DNA from: Moringa oleifera
Taxonomy: Eukaryota > Streptophyta > Magnoliopsida > Brassicales > Moringaceae
DNA: 64,000 bases
Direction of reading: 5' to 3'
Assembly (NCBI GenBank): GCA_021397835.1
Contig: JAJFZO010000882.1
Coordinates: 3,724,501 to 3,788,500, forward strand
The notes beneath the pieces were generated by a model. The model made no database searches and had not been told where the DNA came from. It saw only the letters and a list, made by a program, of their open reading frames with translations. The position numbers and the translations under genes were made by a program. This document shows positions 11,511 through 24,800 of the stretch, piece after piece. Numbering within the stretch: position 1 is the first letter of the stretch; every line of letters starts with the position of its first letter.

Positions 11511-14500
11511 ATGGCTCGTGTCTATAGGCTTTCACTTTCTTCTTTGTATTCATCTACTAGGAGACAACCCAGTTTCACAAACCCAAAGCCCACTTGTTCT
11601 CTGCATTTCGACACCGCCTCTGGTTCTGGTTCACCGTTCACAGAGAAACACTCCATAGAGAGGTACCAGAGAGACCACTGGCTATACAACAGCCAGCAAG
11701 TCGAACCCACAGCAGTTTTATCATGCTCTCTCTCTTCGGATAGTGACTCTATCAGGCAAAATGACATTGCTTTGCAGCTGCCGGAGCTGAAGAAGTTGCT
11801 GGAAGTATTGAGAGAGAAGAGGGAGAGTTGCTGCGGCGGTAATGAAGAAAAGTGTGGGCCAGGGAATGTTTATTTGGTAGGGACAGGGCCGGGTGACCCA
11901 GAGTTGTTGACACTGAAAGCAGTGAGGGTAATACAAAGTGCTGATCTTTTGTTGTACGATCGGCTGGTGTCCAATGATGTGCTGGAATTGGTCGGTCCTG
12001 ATGCCAGGCTTCTCTATGTTGGCAAGACTGCAGGATACCACAGCAGAACCCAGGTAAAGTTTCAGAATCTTTTGGACTTTAAATGTTTGATCTTCGAGCA
12101 CTTTCTCATGGACTGGGGTTTTTGGTTTATCTTGTTTATTCTTCAATTGAATATTGTTCTTCTCTCGGTGTTTCTCTGAATTTGATTTGCCGGTTGCCCT
12201 TGATTTTGATCTCTGAATATGATGGGGGGAAATATTTGTTGAGTTGGATAGCAATCTACTTGAAATTTTGTTGAGATGATGAAATTAATCATTGTCTTGG
12301 CGGGGATATTTCAGGAGGAGATACACGAATTACTATTAAGTTTTGCTGAAGCTGGGGCTACTGTTGTGAGGCTTAAAGGAGGGGATCCTCTGGTGAGTGT
12401 CAATGGTGAATATTTGATGTAACCAAGCATCTTTTCAGTACTTGTGATGGAATTAAATAGACTCAAAAGGGAATTTTGATGTAATGTGGTTTCCATGGTA
12501 GCTTCTTATGAAACCTACTGTTGGTGTTTTAGGTGTTTGGGAGGGGAGGGGAGGAGATGGACTTTCTGCAGCAGCAAGGAATTCAAGTACAAGTTATCCC
12601 AGGTATGGCACTGTCCGTTGCTCTCGCAGGTTATATCATAACGTTTAAACTTTATGGAAGCATATTTTATTGTCTCAAATTGATTTGTATTAGGAAAATG
12701 GCTGCAATAGTGCAGTCTCATAAGTGATTGTGGAACTTTGAAGTTTTCACTGTGGAGAATTTAAGGGTGCACATAAGGTTGGGGACTAATCTTCATAGTT
12801 CAGAATGGTTGTCTTTGCTTAATGGGAAAGCTAATTTGCAATATACCATCTTCTACTTAAACCAACCTGAGGTTTGGTGTCAGTTTAGGCTTATGGGATT
12901 AACAATTGTAGCTGAATAGTTGTCTTTGCCAGATGAAAAAGCTAAGTTACAATGGGGTTCCAGTCTGCTCGAATGGCTTGGAAAATCTTGGAAAAAAAGC
13001 TGCCAAATACGGACTTACCATTATACTTGGAATAATTGGCTCAGTGATATTTCTTTGCCTCAGCAAGGAGTGGAGGAGAATGGGTAGATCATTGATTCAT
13101 TTCTGTATGCTAGAAACAATGGCCATGACACCAAAACAGTTCCTTCTGCTGAAGGTGTAGCCTTTGTTCTGCTTTAAAATTTATCTCATATGTGATTATT
13201 GAAGTCAAGCCTTCTTTTCCCTATAAACTGGATAGGCAAGGCCTTGTCTTTAGGTTGGTACTTGAAAATTGGAGCTATTCAGTAATTCCACAAACTATGG
13301 AGAACCTGTATTATCATCATAGAGTTCTCCATGATGAGAGTTAGCATATCTGAATGATGTGAGCTGCAGTAGGTGCTTACTCCTTGTACAGAACAATTAC
13401 GCATTGAATATATCTTTCTCTTCCATAATTTCTATTGGCTTTCATCTATACTATACTCAAATTCACAGACAGAAGAATTTTGCCACCACATGCATTTGAT
13501 CTTGCTAGGAAATGTTTTTCTTATGAGCAATGAAGTCTTTTCTTCTAAATGTTTTCCTCTTCTGTTTCTATTTAGAAAGATCATTAAAGTTTGGTTCGGG
13601 AGATTTGAGTGCAATGATTATGGTCATTGCTTCTTGTAGGTATCACTGCAGCTTCAGGGATAGCAGCCGAGTTGGGAATTCCATTAACTCATCGTGGCAT
13701 TGCAAATAGTGTTAGATTTCTAACAGGGCACTCAAGGAAAGGAGGCACGGATCCTTTGTTTGTGGCAGAGAATGCTGCTGACCCTGATTCAACCTTGGTG
13801 GTTTATATGGGATTGTCAACTCTCCCTTCTCTGGCAGTAAAGTTGATGCACCATGGCCTGCCACCAGATACACCAGCTGCTGCAGTTGAGCGTGGGACTA
13901 CACCTCAACAGCGGACGGTAAGCACAATTTTCTGGGTTTTTGTGTACAAATGAACATCTAAATTGCGCATTTCAAAGGACAAATGAAAACAAGAAAAACT
14001 AGGATACCACAAGAAAGCCCTTGACTGAATTGCTTTCCTTGCTATGAACTCAATAAATCAAGAAGGAAGAAAGGAACTAATAACAAACCATAGGGGAAGA
14101 AAATGAAGAAGCAAATACCTGCATGTTTACACCTCCTGTTCTTTTTAATTGGGAATCATTTTGTAGGCTTCTTTTTTGTTCGGGACTTAATCCATTTTAC
14201 ACCACATCCTGAAAAAATAAGGGTGAAGTCCAGGAAATAGGGCCTCATAAGGGATCTGTTTATACATGAAAAATTGACATGAATTAAAGGAGATATGCCT
14301 GACTAAATAATCAGGCAAACTAGACATGGCTATATCTATTCAACTACTTCATCCCCTTACAAGGTTTACAAGCTTGTGTTCGACCATTTTCAATCATACA
14401 GGTATTTGCAGAATTGAAGGATCTTGCCAGCAAGATTGCTTTGGCTGAGTTAGTATCACCAACACTGATCATCATAGGGAAGGTTGTGGAGCTGTCACCA

Positions 14501-14551
14501 TTCTGGCCGCGTTCCTCAAAGGAAGCGTCCTGCCTGGTGGAGGCGAAATAG
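11511..14551 (+). CDS. UPM1: Uroporphyrinogen-III C-methyltransferase (siroheme synthesis), chloroplast
   Basis: Five exons: 11511-12053, 12315-12392, 12533-12602, 13640-13917 and 14402-14551, giving 372 residues with in-phase GT-AG joins. The first ~100 residues are Ser/Arg-rich, as in a plastid transit peptide. The methyltransferase domain then begins with VYLVGTGPGDPELLTLKA (residues ~120-137), the SUMT/CysG-type SAM-binding loop. RLKGGDPLVFGRGGEE (~200-215), VIPGITAASG and the P-L-T-H-R-G motif (245-250) follow; all are class III tetrapyrrole methylase signatures. Family role: it adds two methyl groups from S-adenosylmethionine to uroporphyrinogen III, giving precorrin-2, the branch towards the siroheme cofactor of nitrite and sulphite reductases. 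There is no fused oxidase/ferrochelatase domain, as is normal for plants. Confidence 0.94.
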
Positions 14552-15654
14552 TTGACACATGGATAAATAACTATGCTGTCCGAGTACAATTTTCAGACTG
14601 ATCTAATCTTCCATTTCATCCATTCACATCTAATGCAGTTGTTTGTATTAGAATGAGTCAGCTTGCAAGCAGCTTGAATGACACGCAAGAAAGTCTTCCT
14701 CGTGCCTCATCAGATTGGTAAAACTTCATGCTGGAAATATGATTAACTTAAGATTATTTGACATGCTTGAATAAGAAAGCCAAAACATCTTTCTCTTTAA
14801 CACGTGGCGATGGCGAGCAAGCAGTTCATACCAACATTTTCATGATTAGATTCCTTTGAGTCACAGCATTAATGTTACTGAGTTCAGATTTTTTTGTAAC
14901 ATAAACATGATTTTGTAATACTAGCGGATAGATTGTTGTCATTCTTCAATAAACAGGCAATGTTAGTATTCCTTCCCATGAATTGGTTGCCCACAATGTG
15001 ACAGGAAAATACAATATTAACATGAGATGTGTATGTTGAAGGCAGATTGTTAATGGCTTTGAGGGGACTTGGCTTGAGTTACTTGCTCATTTGACTCCAA
15101 TTATCCATTGATGCATTGTGAGTGGTGTGCAGAACTTTGTATGAAGGACATCTATGTGAATGGTTAAACAATCAAATGCTGCTGGAAATTTGATATGATC
15201 TGCACTGACTTGAAAACCTTTTATCTTCTGTTTTTTTCCGATAAAAGCAAAGCGATTGGGATGTTTCCATTAAAGTTTATATTGGCAAAAGTATGGATTT
15301 GATTTCGTTTTTTTTTTTTTTAAATAAAATTATTAGCCTCTGGTGTAAAGGTTTAAATTACTTTATTAGCCATGATTCTCATTACTCAGATATCAGATTC
15401 TAATGTTATGCAGCTGAAATGATGATATTACTATTATAATATTTATTTGAAAGTTAGTCAAAAAGACTAGTGCATCATTAATCTACATAAATGTTGAAAC
15501 ATGATAAAATATTAGAATCTTGATTATAAACAAGAACTGATTGTGTGGAAATTTTCAGACTGAATCCTCCTACTTCCATAATAAGTTTATTTTTTCCAAG
15601 TTCTTATCATATACCCATCTGGGAAAAAGCAAACCATGGTGGATGTTGTGATAA
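14552..15654. other. UPM1 3' region and intergenic DNA
   Basis: No gene seen. The proximal few hundred bases are probably 3' UTR. Past 15240 the sequence becomes AT-rich with homopolymer runs. Confidence 0.45.
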
Positions 15655-15860
15655 CAAATAAGGAAACCACTGGGAGGAGACATGAAAATGGGTTTGGGTT
15701 CTCTTTGCTCCCAACGGCCTTGTTATTTATCCCATGGTCACAAGGAAATTGATGAAACGGTACTCATCATTATCAACAACTCTTCTTGAAATGCTCCGAC
15801 AATTTTACATTTTCAGAAAGTTCAATGCAGCAATCAACAGAACAAGCATTTCTCTCTTCT
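15655..15860 (-). pseudogene. Decayed fragment of an O-fucosyltransferase gene (exon 2 region)
   Basis: On the plus strand this segment aligns base by base with 30845-31040, which covers exon 2 of the O-fucosyltransferase gene at 28973-32174 and the start of its upstream intron. Shared landmarks in order are CCACTG followed by GGAGACATGAA, the GCCTTGT stretch, GATGAAAC, AACTCTT, the TTCA run before TGCAGCAATC, and then ACAAGCATT and TTCTTCTGCA in the intron. There are many mismatches and small indels, and no usable frame. Because intron sequence is included, the copy arose at DNA level rather than by retroposition. I saw no other exon of that gene nearby. Confidence 0.6.
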
Positions 15861-18800
15861 GCATGCAGTGGTACAAGTGGAAACAGATATATATATATAT
15901 ATATTGTTAAGTCTCTCTTTTGCTTTTTCACTTGCAGACATTAATGATTAATCTGAGCCATTAACACGGTAGACCCCAAGACATGGAAGAACACCAGTTC
16001 ATCACCAGTTTGAGAATCTAACTTGATTTAAAGTGCAACCTAAACCACTGTCGGAACTGAATCAAAATGTGTTTCAGGCCCAGTTCTTCATTGTTTCTTG
16101 CTGTTTACCCATTTGACCTCACCACACGAAAAAAAAAAGAAAAGATCCAAAAGTGGTCTAAACTCATGCCATGCCATTCGGTAATTTTTCCAGGACAGAA
16201 TAAGGAAGACTACGGTACGAAAATGAACATGGTAAAGATGAGTATGAAGGAGCAAAATGAGCTGTATCCCGTGCATGTCTTGTCAAGAAGTCGGTGAAGA
16301 TCAATAATTAGGATACGCACATGTTTCTTGCTTGCATCTTCTTCCATGTTAACCTGTCTAAGCTGAACAGTTAACCTGAGGATCCTCCTTCTTATTACTT
16401 GCTTTTTACCCTCAAATATCTCCTAACCATATCTCAACTTTCTCTAATATTCACAGAGTAATTATCTTTCGCAGAGGAGGATTCCCTTGGAACGATGAAG
16501 CTTGAAGAAGAGTTCTTTGTTTGGGTGCTGATACAACAGTCAATTCTGTCTTCTAGCGAATATACAGTCCAAAAGCGTCTCTGTGTAGAGTTGCCTTCAT
16601 GCCCTACAGCCCTTGTTTATTATTGCTCTCTCCCTCTCTGGAACTAAATTAACGTGTTAAACATTTACTGGCAACGCGCCCATCTGGTATGGAAGAATCA
16701 AACTTGCCATATTTTCAGAACCAGAAAAAAAAGAAAAGATTCAAAGATACGGATCCGTAAGGATAAGGTTACACGGTGTTAACTTCATTTTCATTGGCAT
16801 ACAAGATACAGAGATAAGGATTTAGTTTGCTTAATTGATTCACAACAACAGAGAATATCCATCGAATTCGATCACAAATATCAGTCCTGTGAAGCTTTTT
16901 CTTGTCAGCATGACACCAGCCACATCGAAAAGATTCAGTCTCGTAGGTGATTTTCTGTAATCATTTGTTCTCTGGGTTTGACGGAAACACTGTTGGCCAC
17001 TTTTCCCAGCCAACCACTAAATTATAAAAAAAAAAAAAAAGGACAAATAAGTTCTGTTTGATCGGACGGAACCTCAGCGTTTGAATTTGTAAAAGGTGTA
17101 ACATATTAAATGTATGAAGATAAAAGAACAAAACATCTTGAGTCATCTGTCTTGCCGTGACACTTTGTGGTTGGTACACTTTCTGTCTCCGAGAAATAAA
17201 AACATGCATGATTCACGAGTCAATTAAATATGAGCAATCGGATCACTTTAATTTGAGCAGCCATCGTTTTGGTATTCAACAATAATCATTTCTTATATAT
17301 AACAAAGTATGAAACATTTGGTATCTTTTAAGGGAAGAAATCGCGAGTGGATGAGACTATGTATTATAAATGAAAAACATATAGCATTAAACTAATTTTA
17401 TTTTATAATTTTTAATCCTTGAGAAAAATATGTGAAGAAAATGATAATCTTATAATTTTATGATTTGTCGGTATTGAATACAAGCGTGAATGCTCAAATC
17501 TCTTTTGCTCAAAGAATTAAGCACGTGAAACATATATGTGAGCAAGTATTCAATTATAGACAACTCTTTGATTTTAGATAAGAAATAATTGTCTCAAAAC
17601 TAAATGTATATATCTACCCTCGAAACAAAGATTTTTGAGATTCCTTCAAGATTTTCGATTAATTGATTTAGTAAAATTATTTATGTAATTTAATTTGTTT
17701 AAAGAGAAAAAAAAAAGAGAGAGAGACAGATAATATTTATTTTATCCTATGTGATTATCGTATTTTCATCAATATCGATATTTAATGGAAATAATATTAT
17801 CACAAGTTGATTAATAATTCGTAGAGTACTATGAGTTTCCGGGCCACATTAAGCAGTTTGCATGATTAATTAATTAACTTAGAAAAAACAATTGCAATGT
17901 CAACTTTGATCACATTTTTCGAAACGATCAAACTTCTTATACTTGCATAATATTTTAAGGATTCAATCAAGAATATTAATAAACTTACTTATCTATATGT
18001 CATGTGGATAGAATCATAATTATCTTTAGGTTTCTGGAATTAATTTGATATCCTCGAGGTTACGGATCATGCAGAGTAGGCGACAATTAAAGTGTGCTTA
18101 ACTTATAATATGCACTGTAATTGAATTGTGGGGCAGTATTTAATTATGATATCAAACGTAGTTTAGAGATCATCTTAATTGATGTTGATAATCCCAAATC
18201 TCAGTGTTGATAACCACATATTAAATTAGGGAAAATAAATTTTGAATCCATCAATTATTTTCATTTTAAAATTCAATAGTCTATAGATTTTCATGTTTGT
18301 GGCTCACATATTATTGGAAATGTCAAGGTTATAAATAACTGAGTAAGGATGCATCATTAGAATATATGGATTAGGTGTGCACGTGAAAGAAAAGTAAACA
18401 ATTCTGACTTTTTGACATTCATTGAGAAATTAAACCTCAGCGCATCGGAGTTGTAACTTACACGCAGATCAAGAAAAATTTGAGATTCAAAGTTTAAGAG
18501 ATATATATAATTCATAGATATTGATATGTTACAGTGTAAAATAATTAAAAAAATAGATTTATTTTTTCTGAGATATTTGGATCTGCAGTCATTGGTGGGA
18601 AGGAGCATGTTGTCATTTTCAATTTTGGGCTGCCAATTCTTATCTCTTATGCATTATTATTTGGAAAAGATGTTAGCTGCATCAATCAATTTATCGTGTA
18701 TTTTGTATTTTTGTTAACTCACAGGCCTTTTCAATTTTTTTTCTGAAAATTAAAATTAAAAAAAATCGTAATTTAAAAGTTAAAAGGATAAGGTTGGACT

Positions 18801-21719
18801 AATTTGTTTGTCTTATGAGCATACAGATGACAAGCCAAAAATAAATAAATAAAAAAGTTGAAGGAAACACTAGGGAATCTAAGGGGGATTCTCAAATTAA
18901 TCAAAAAGCTTACACATCGAACTTGAATGTCCTTTATGGTCACTTTCAAACTAATTAAATAATTATAAAATAATTTAAATTAATTGTAAAATAAAATTAT
19001 TGAAAAATTATCCTTAATATTATTGTCGGCCTGATCTAATCTCATGATACAATCTAAAATATATATAAAACAAAAAAGAAATTGTTATGGCGCCCACATG
19101 TTTCTCTTCATTTTTATGCTGTGAAATGCATTCCACCGATTCAGATTTTTTCCTTTTTCTTTTTGTTCAAACACTTTACTATTTTGAAAGGTTCTGAACA
19201 AATGAAATCTTAAAGATAGCCACGTGGGTAAGGCTTCAGCTATTGGTTCATCACCTCAGTAGCGTTGTGTTTATCTTAGATGTGGGCCACCGTCTACCGT
19301 GGCAGCAAATGCTTGTGGCCCTCTGCCACACTGAGACCCTGCTATGCTGATATTTATGTACCATACTGTCATTTTCCCTTTCTCTCTCTTACTTTTATTT
19401 TTAATATAATTTGTCTTAGGTAATTAATCAAATTTTTAAATATAAATATAAGATTTAAAATTCAAAATATTTATTCATTAATATATAAAAAATTAATTCT
19501 AAAATGTTTTGATAAAATATCAATGAAAAAAATAATATTTGCACCGAATTTGATGTTAAATCAATCAAAATCAAAAATCAAAGTCAAGATCCATCCCTGT
19601 CATGTAGCAGAATTATTGGTATTTAAAGTGTGGCCACAATTATCAAGATGCTGTGTCGTTTTGCTGATGAGGAGATATTTAACGAAGGGGAGAGAATTGT
19701 AAGTGTGTGGACGTTTCAAACCTTTCCACAGATTACTACCAAAATAAATTAATAATAAATAGTACAAAGTGTGGGCCATGGTGGTCCAAAAACAAACTTG
19801 CATAGACATCCCGTTTATCACATGCATTTTAAACATGTGAAGGACAAACAATATTTAAAACTCCCGTTTCCACCTTATCATAAAAACCTCAAAAAAAACA
19901 AAAAAAAAAAAATCTATTCCGCACATACATGCATACATACATACATATGTACATACATTGCACAAAAGCATCATGCATTGTAGAAGGACCATTTCTGATA
20001 TTGACGTGTCATATAAGAATCTAATAACTTTTATGTACATAGTAAAAAAAGTAAGTAAATATGAAAAGGATAATTCATGATCCTTAATAAAAGAAAGTGT
20101 CGCGTTGATTTGCTTGTAGATTCATAGATAAAGATTATTTTTTTAATTTTATCTGAGTTAGGGTTGAATTTTTATTGTAAAAAATATTTTTTTATAATTT
20201 ATTATATTGATATAATAAATAAAATTATTAATTTTATTAAATTATCATACGTTTGATTTTTTTCAAAAACAATTAACATAATCCATCATCCATGGATCCA
20301 CATTGGACAAATCGGGATTAATTTTTGCATTTATTGAAAAGATTTAATTTAAGATTAGTTGAGATTTTGTGTGATTTATTTGAATTTTATAATTTGATTG
20401 GGATGGCATTTATATATATATATTAATTGAAAGTACGTAGGGGAAGGTAAATGTAATAATCAAAGGTGGCAGGAGAAGTTGGAAAGAGAGATATAATGAA
20501 AATGTAAAAGATAATTATGGAGGGAGCAGTAAATTTGCTATCTAAATAGATTCGGGAATTAATCTCAATCTTCTAGAAAGCTGTCATCATTAATTGACCT
20601 TCCGCACCGACATACATAGCGCATGGCTCCCTCCACCCAAAAAAAAAAAATAAAAAAATCAAATCTCATATTTCAAAACTAAACCTTAATATAAAATAAA
20701 ATTAGAATTCAAATCTTTAACACAAAATCAAAATTTATTAATTGATTTGAATTATGTTAAAAAATTTAAACACATGTCTCATCCTAATTTCATTAAAATT
20801 AATGGGATGAAGTTATTTATTAAGAGAAGTGAATAAGTTGACGATGACTGTCACACAGTCTCACACCCAACTATCTTTTGTTTTGATTTGACGGAGCCAA
20901 GTTCATTTCCGATCCAAGGCCGACCCATCTGTTTGTATTAATATGACATGCATGCAATTATTCCCACCAAAGAAAATGGCATGTGCCACTGTCCGTCTTC
21001 TTTTCCCATTGTACAGCAAGATATTACTAATTCCAAATTTAATTTAATTAAAAATGTGCTTTTCCAAAGCCATCAATTTAATTCATACCAAATTTTTTTG
21101 GGAAATAAGAAAAGGGTATTGATCTGTTAATAAGATGCCAAACAAGTTTATTTAAAAAAATACATATTTTTTTGAAAATAATTACATTCTTTCATACAAT
21201 TATATAAATATGATCAAAATAGATAACATATATCTCTTGAAGTCTTGATGCCTCTCTGGATATTAATATCTATTGGGAGTGCAATGCCACCATGTCGAAT
21301 ATAAATTAATCTAAAATAAAAATGTCATATAAGCTTAAACATGTGTTTATTTTTGTGAGATAATCTTTTGAAGTGTACGTTCTCAGTTATGTACACTTAT
21401 GATCAATTAAGATATATCTTTGTTATTTTAAAGATAATTTTTTTTTTGCTTATTTAAATTAATTTGTATTTTGAGTTTTTTAAATAAAAATTACTATTTA
21501 AATAATTTATAAAAAATAAAATATAACGAAAAAATCCCAACCATTCAATACAGTTAAAATCAATACAATCTAGATACTAAGTATATAAACATAAAATGAC
21601 GCCATTTTATGAGCCTTAGTATGGATAAACCTACCCATATATATATGCTTCAATAAATTTTGAAGAGCTATCTAATAAATTAATAATATAATATTTCTCT
21701 CTTTGGCTCGTGGAAAATG
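15861..21719. other. Gene-poor intergenic region
   Basis: Nearly 6 kb in which I can support no gene, tRNA or mobile element with defined ends. It is AT-rich with short microsatellites, such as AT repeats near 15890 and a CATA run near 19930. A less AT-rich patch at about 19200-19370 carries a CACGTG core (in GCCACGTGGG) and a CT-rich tail, which resembles promoter DNA, but no coding exon follows it. Confidence 0.5.
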
Positions 21720-21885
21720 TGGGTCTGCTGACGGTGAAATTAAGAGTCACCCGTTGAAAACCATTAACAGCTCTCTCCATCTCTATTTCTCTCTCTGTGT
21801 TGTGCGTGGAACTGTCTATAAATACCAAAGGTAACCGAGCCAACGAATGCCCACAGAAGCAAAACCCTCAAACCGGTAAGAGAAG
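21720..21885 (+). promoter_or_regulatory. Lipoxygenase core promoter with TATA box
   Basis: TATAAATA at 21817-21824 lies about 60-70 bases before the lipoxygenase ATG (21886), a normal plant spacing for a short 5' UTR. A TGACG core at 21729-21733 matches the class of element bound by TGA-type bZIP factors and is often reported in jasmonate-responsive promoters. One five-base match is weak evidence on its own. Confidence 0.55.
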
Positions 21886-24800
21886 ATGATTAGCTCTCAG
21901 CTTTCAAAGCTAGACGCCTCCAAGTGCGTCTCCCTTCTACCAAAACCCTCGCTCTCACCCCTCCACATGGGCGTCGGCCTCTCCCTCCCTATCTATCGCC
22001 CACCACGCACCGCTGATCACAAGCATGCAGCCACTCGCATACGTGCTTCTGCTGGGGAAGTCGAAGTCCTCTCAGCCTTCACCAATTCTTCAAAAGAAGT
22101 AAAAGTGAAGGGAACTGTCACTGTGAAAATAACCCTTGGTGGGATTCTCGAAAATTTCGATATAACCGAGCCTTTGGATGTTCTGGTTGATCTCCTTGGC
22201 AAATCTTTGCTCTTGGAGCTTGCCAGTGCCGACCTTGATGCCGGTGAGAACTAGCTTTGCCTCCTGTAGAGATGCAGAAAGCCCTTATTAATTTGTCCCT
22301 ATCAACATTACTACATATGGCTAGCTCATATGCATATCACTTCAATTTTCTTTATTTATTTTGAGCTAGTCAGGTGATCTATCTTTCATTCCACATATGA
22401 ATGAATGATGTTGTTCTTACCCAAAATAAACGAAGAACAACAGTGAGGTCCACCCAATAAATGCCGCCCAAGACTTTTGTCATTTCTAGCTCAAGCTAAA
22501 GCCTGAGTCTTTAATTAATGGTGTGGGGAAGTAATGAAAACTGATGATGAGAGAGACAATCCAGTCTGAAACGGTGAAGGAATCTTATAATTATGGCCTT
22601 ACAAGTGAAAAACCAAACAGCCAAAGAAAAGTCATTTCCCGCAGAGAGAGAGGACATTGTGTTCTTTACTCGAAGTCACTATTACCAAATTGCCTTTTGG
22701 GCTGTGGTCCGTGTAGAAAGGCACAGCAAATTTCACAATATCTAACTATTTGTGGTTTAAACTTCATCGCAAATTTCTTCTGCATGCATTGCCGTGTTTT
22801 CCACGAGCTTATCCAAATAGGTTTTCTTAATATCTATCTGAATTTGTTCTGTGAATATATAGATACGGGGCTGGAGAAGAAGAGGGTGAAGGCTTACGCT
22901 CACAAGAAGAGAAGAGAGAAAGATGAAGTGACGTACGAATGCAGCTTCGTAGTGCCAAAAGGTTTCGGAGAGATAGGAGCAGTGTTAGTAGAGAATGAAC
23001 ACCACGATGAGATGTACATTCAGGACATAAAGCTTGAAGGCTTACCCGATGGACCTCTTAACATTTCATGCGACTCATGGGTTGCGTCTAAGCATAAGAA
23101 TTCTGAAAAGAGAATCTTCTTCACCAACAAGGTCTGTATCATCTCCTCATCTATACGGTCTTAATTCCCCATTTTCCCCAGCATAATTTGCCTTAACTCT
23201 TCTGTTCAATTTACTTATATTTTGGGACATTTTCCACTGTTCCCTTATTTTTACTGGCGACATAAGACAGCTGGTATAGCAACAGGACTCAAAAGGTTTT
23301 ACTGGCACAACACAAGTAATTGTCACTAAATCTTAGATTGATGATGAGGAGATCGTGGCCAAACTTTATTCTAGTTTTATTTTTAAAATTTTAATAATTT
23401 TAGATGTGAAATTTATTTTTTTGTGAATTTAACAAAATTTTGATAATATAAATTTTGAATGTTTAAAAAATTAATTTTGAAACTTTTGTGATGTTAATTT
23501 AAATATTTTTTTACATTGATAGAAGTTTTAAGTTAAAATCTGTTGTATAAGATTTTTTATTTAAATATTTTTAATTTTTTAATATTTTGATAAAATTTAA
23601 TTTAATCTAAATTAATAAATTATTTGATTGATGTACATAAAATAAACTTTATAGTTTTATAAAAACTTAGGAAAAAAAATCTTGTAATTGATTGAGATAT
23701 ATAATTTAATAAAATAAATAATTAAGATGTATTATATTTATTTATATTAAAATAGTTTAAAAAATTATTTAAATAAAGTTACTAAAGATTAAATCATTTT
23801 GTTGTAAATATAATTTATATTAAAATTATTCGCGGCGAGCTCCACGTTGATGTGTACGGTTGACTGTGAAACAGTCCTCGTACTTGCCATCGGAAACGCC
23901 TAGTGGATTGAAGAAGCTGAGGGAAGCGGACCTCGAGAGTTTAAGAGGTAACGGAGAAGGCGAACGTACGAAATTGGACAGGATATACGACTATGATGTA
24001 TACAATGACCTTGGTGATCCAGACAAAAGCAGCGATCTTGCACGCCCTGTTCTTGGAGGCAAAGAATACCCTTATCCAAGGCGTTGCAGGACAGGCCGCC
24101 CACGTACCAAAGCAGGTAACTACGCTTCTGTATATCTTTGCTCATCTCTAGCCGGCTGTAAATCGGACAACTTATGTGAATTTTGTGTGAATGCAGATCC
24201 GAAAACAGAATCAAGAAGCGGCAGTGTGTATGTGCCAAGAGATGAAGCGTTCTCTGAAGTGAAGAATCTGACTTTTTCGGGCAACACCCTCAAGTCTCTG
24301 TTCCGCGCATTGGTTCCTCAGCTTGAGGTCACCCTTCTTGATAAGAAGCTAGGGTTTCCATATTTCACTGCCATTGACTCACTGTTCAACGAAGGAGTCA
24401 ACTTGCCTAAGCCTCAGAATGCTGGATTCTTTCAATCAGTAATCCCTAGGCTAGTGAAGGCTATTGAAAGAACAGGAGATGATCTTTTGCTCTTTGAGAC
24501 CCCAGAAATGATTGACAGTACGTGCGGCTCCTCTCTTTACTTTTGTTTTTTCCATTAAACACACAAGTTGTTGTTTCTCTCTAACACACTAGTTTTCTTT
24601 TGTAATTTCCAGGAGACAAGTTTTCTTGGTTCAGGGACGAAGAGTTTGCTCGTCAAACACTTGCTGGTCTGAATCCTTACAGCATAGAGCTAATTAGGGT
24701 AAGATCTTACAGTATAGATTTGGATAATATTTGATGCCTTTCCCACGTCGAATGTAAGGAAGGCTCAATAATTCGTAAATACAGAATCTGGGAATTGTTC

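Noticed and set aside
19200..19370. CACGTG-containing, CT-rich patch like a promoter
   Set aside because: No coding exon or start codon context follows. A single G-box core in 6 kb of intergenic DNA is not enough to call a regulatory region.
22544..22862. Open frame running into lipoxygenase exon 2 from the left
   Set aside because: It is intron 1 read-through. The residues before the TATATAG acceptor have no similarity to lipoxygenase, and the exon 1 to exon 2 join is in phase.
23900..24238. 112-residue antisense frame over lipoxygenase exons
   Set aside because: It lies opposite conserved lipoxygenase coding sequence; such shadow frames are expected from codon bias.
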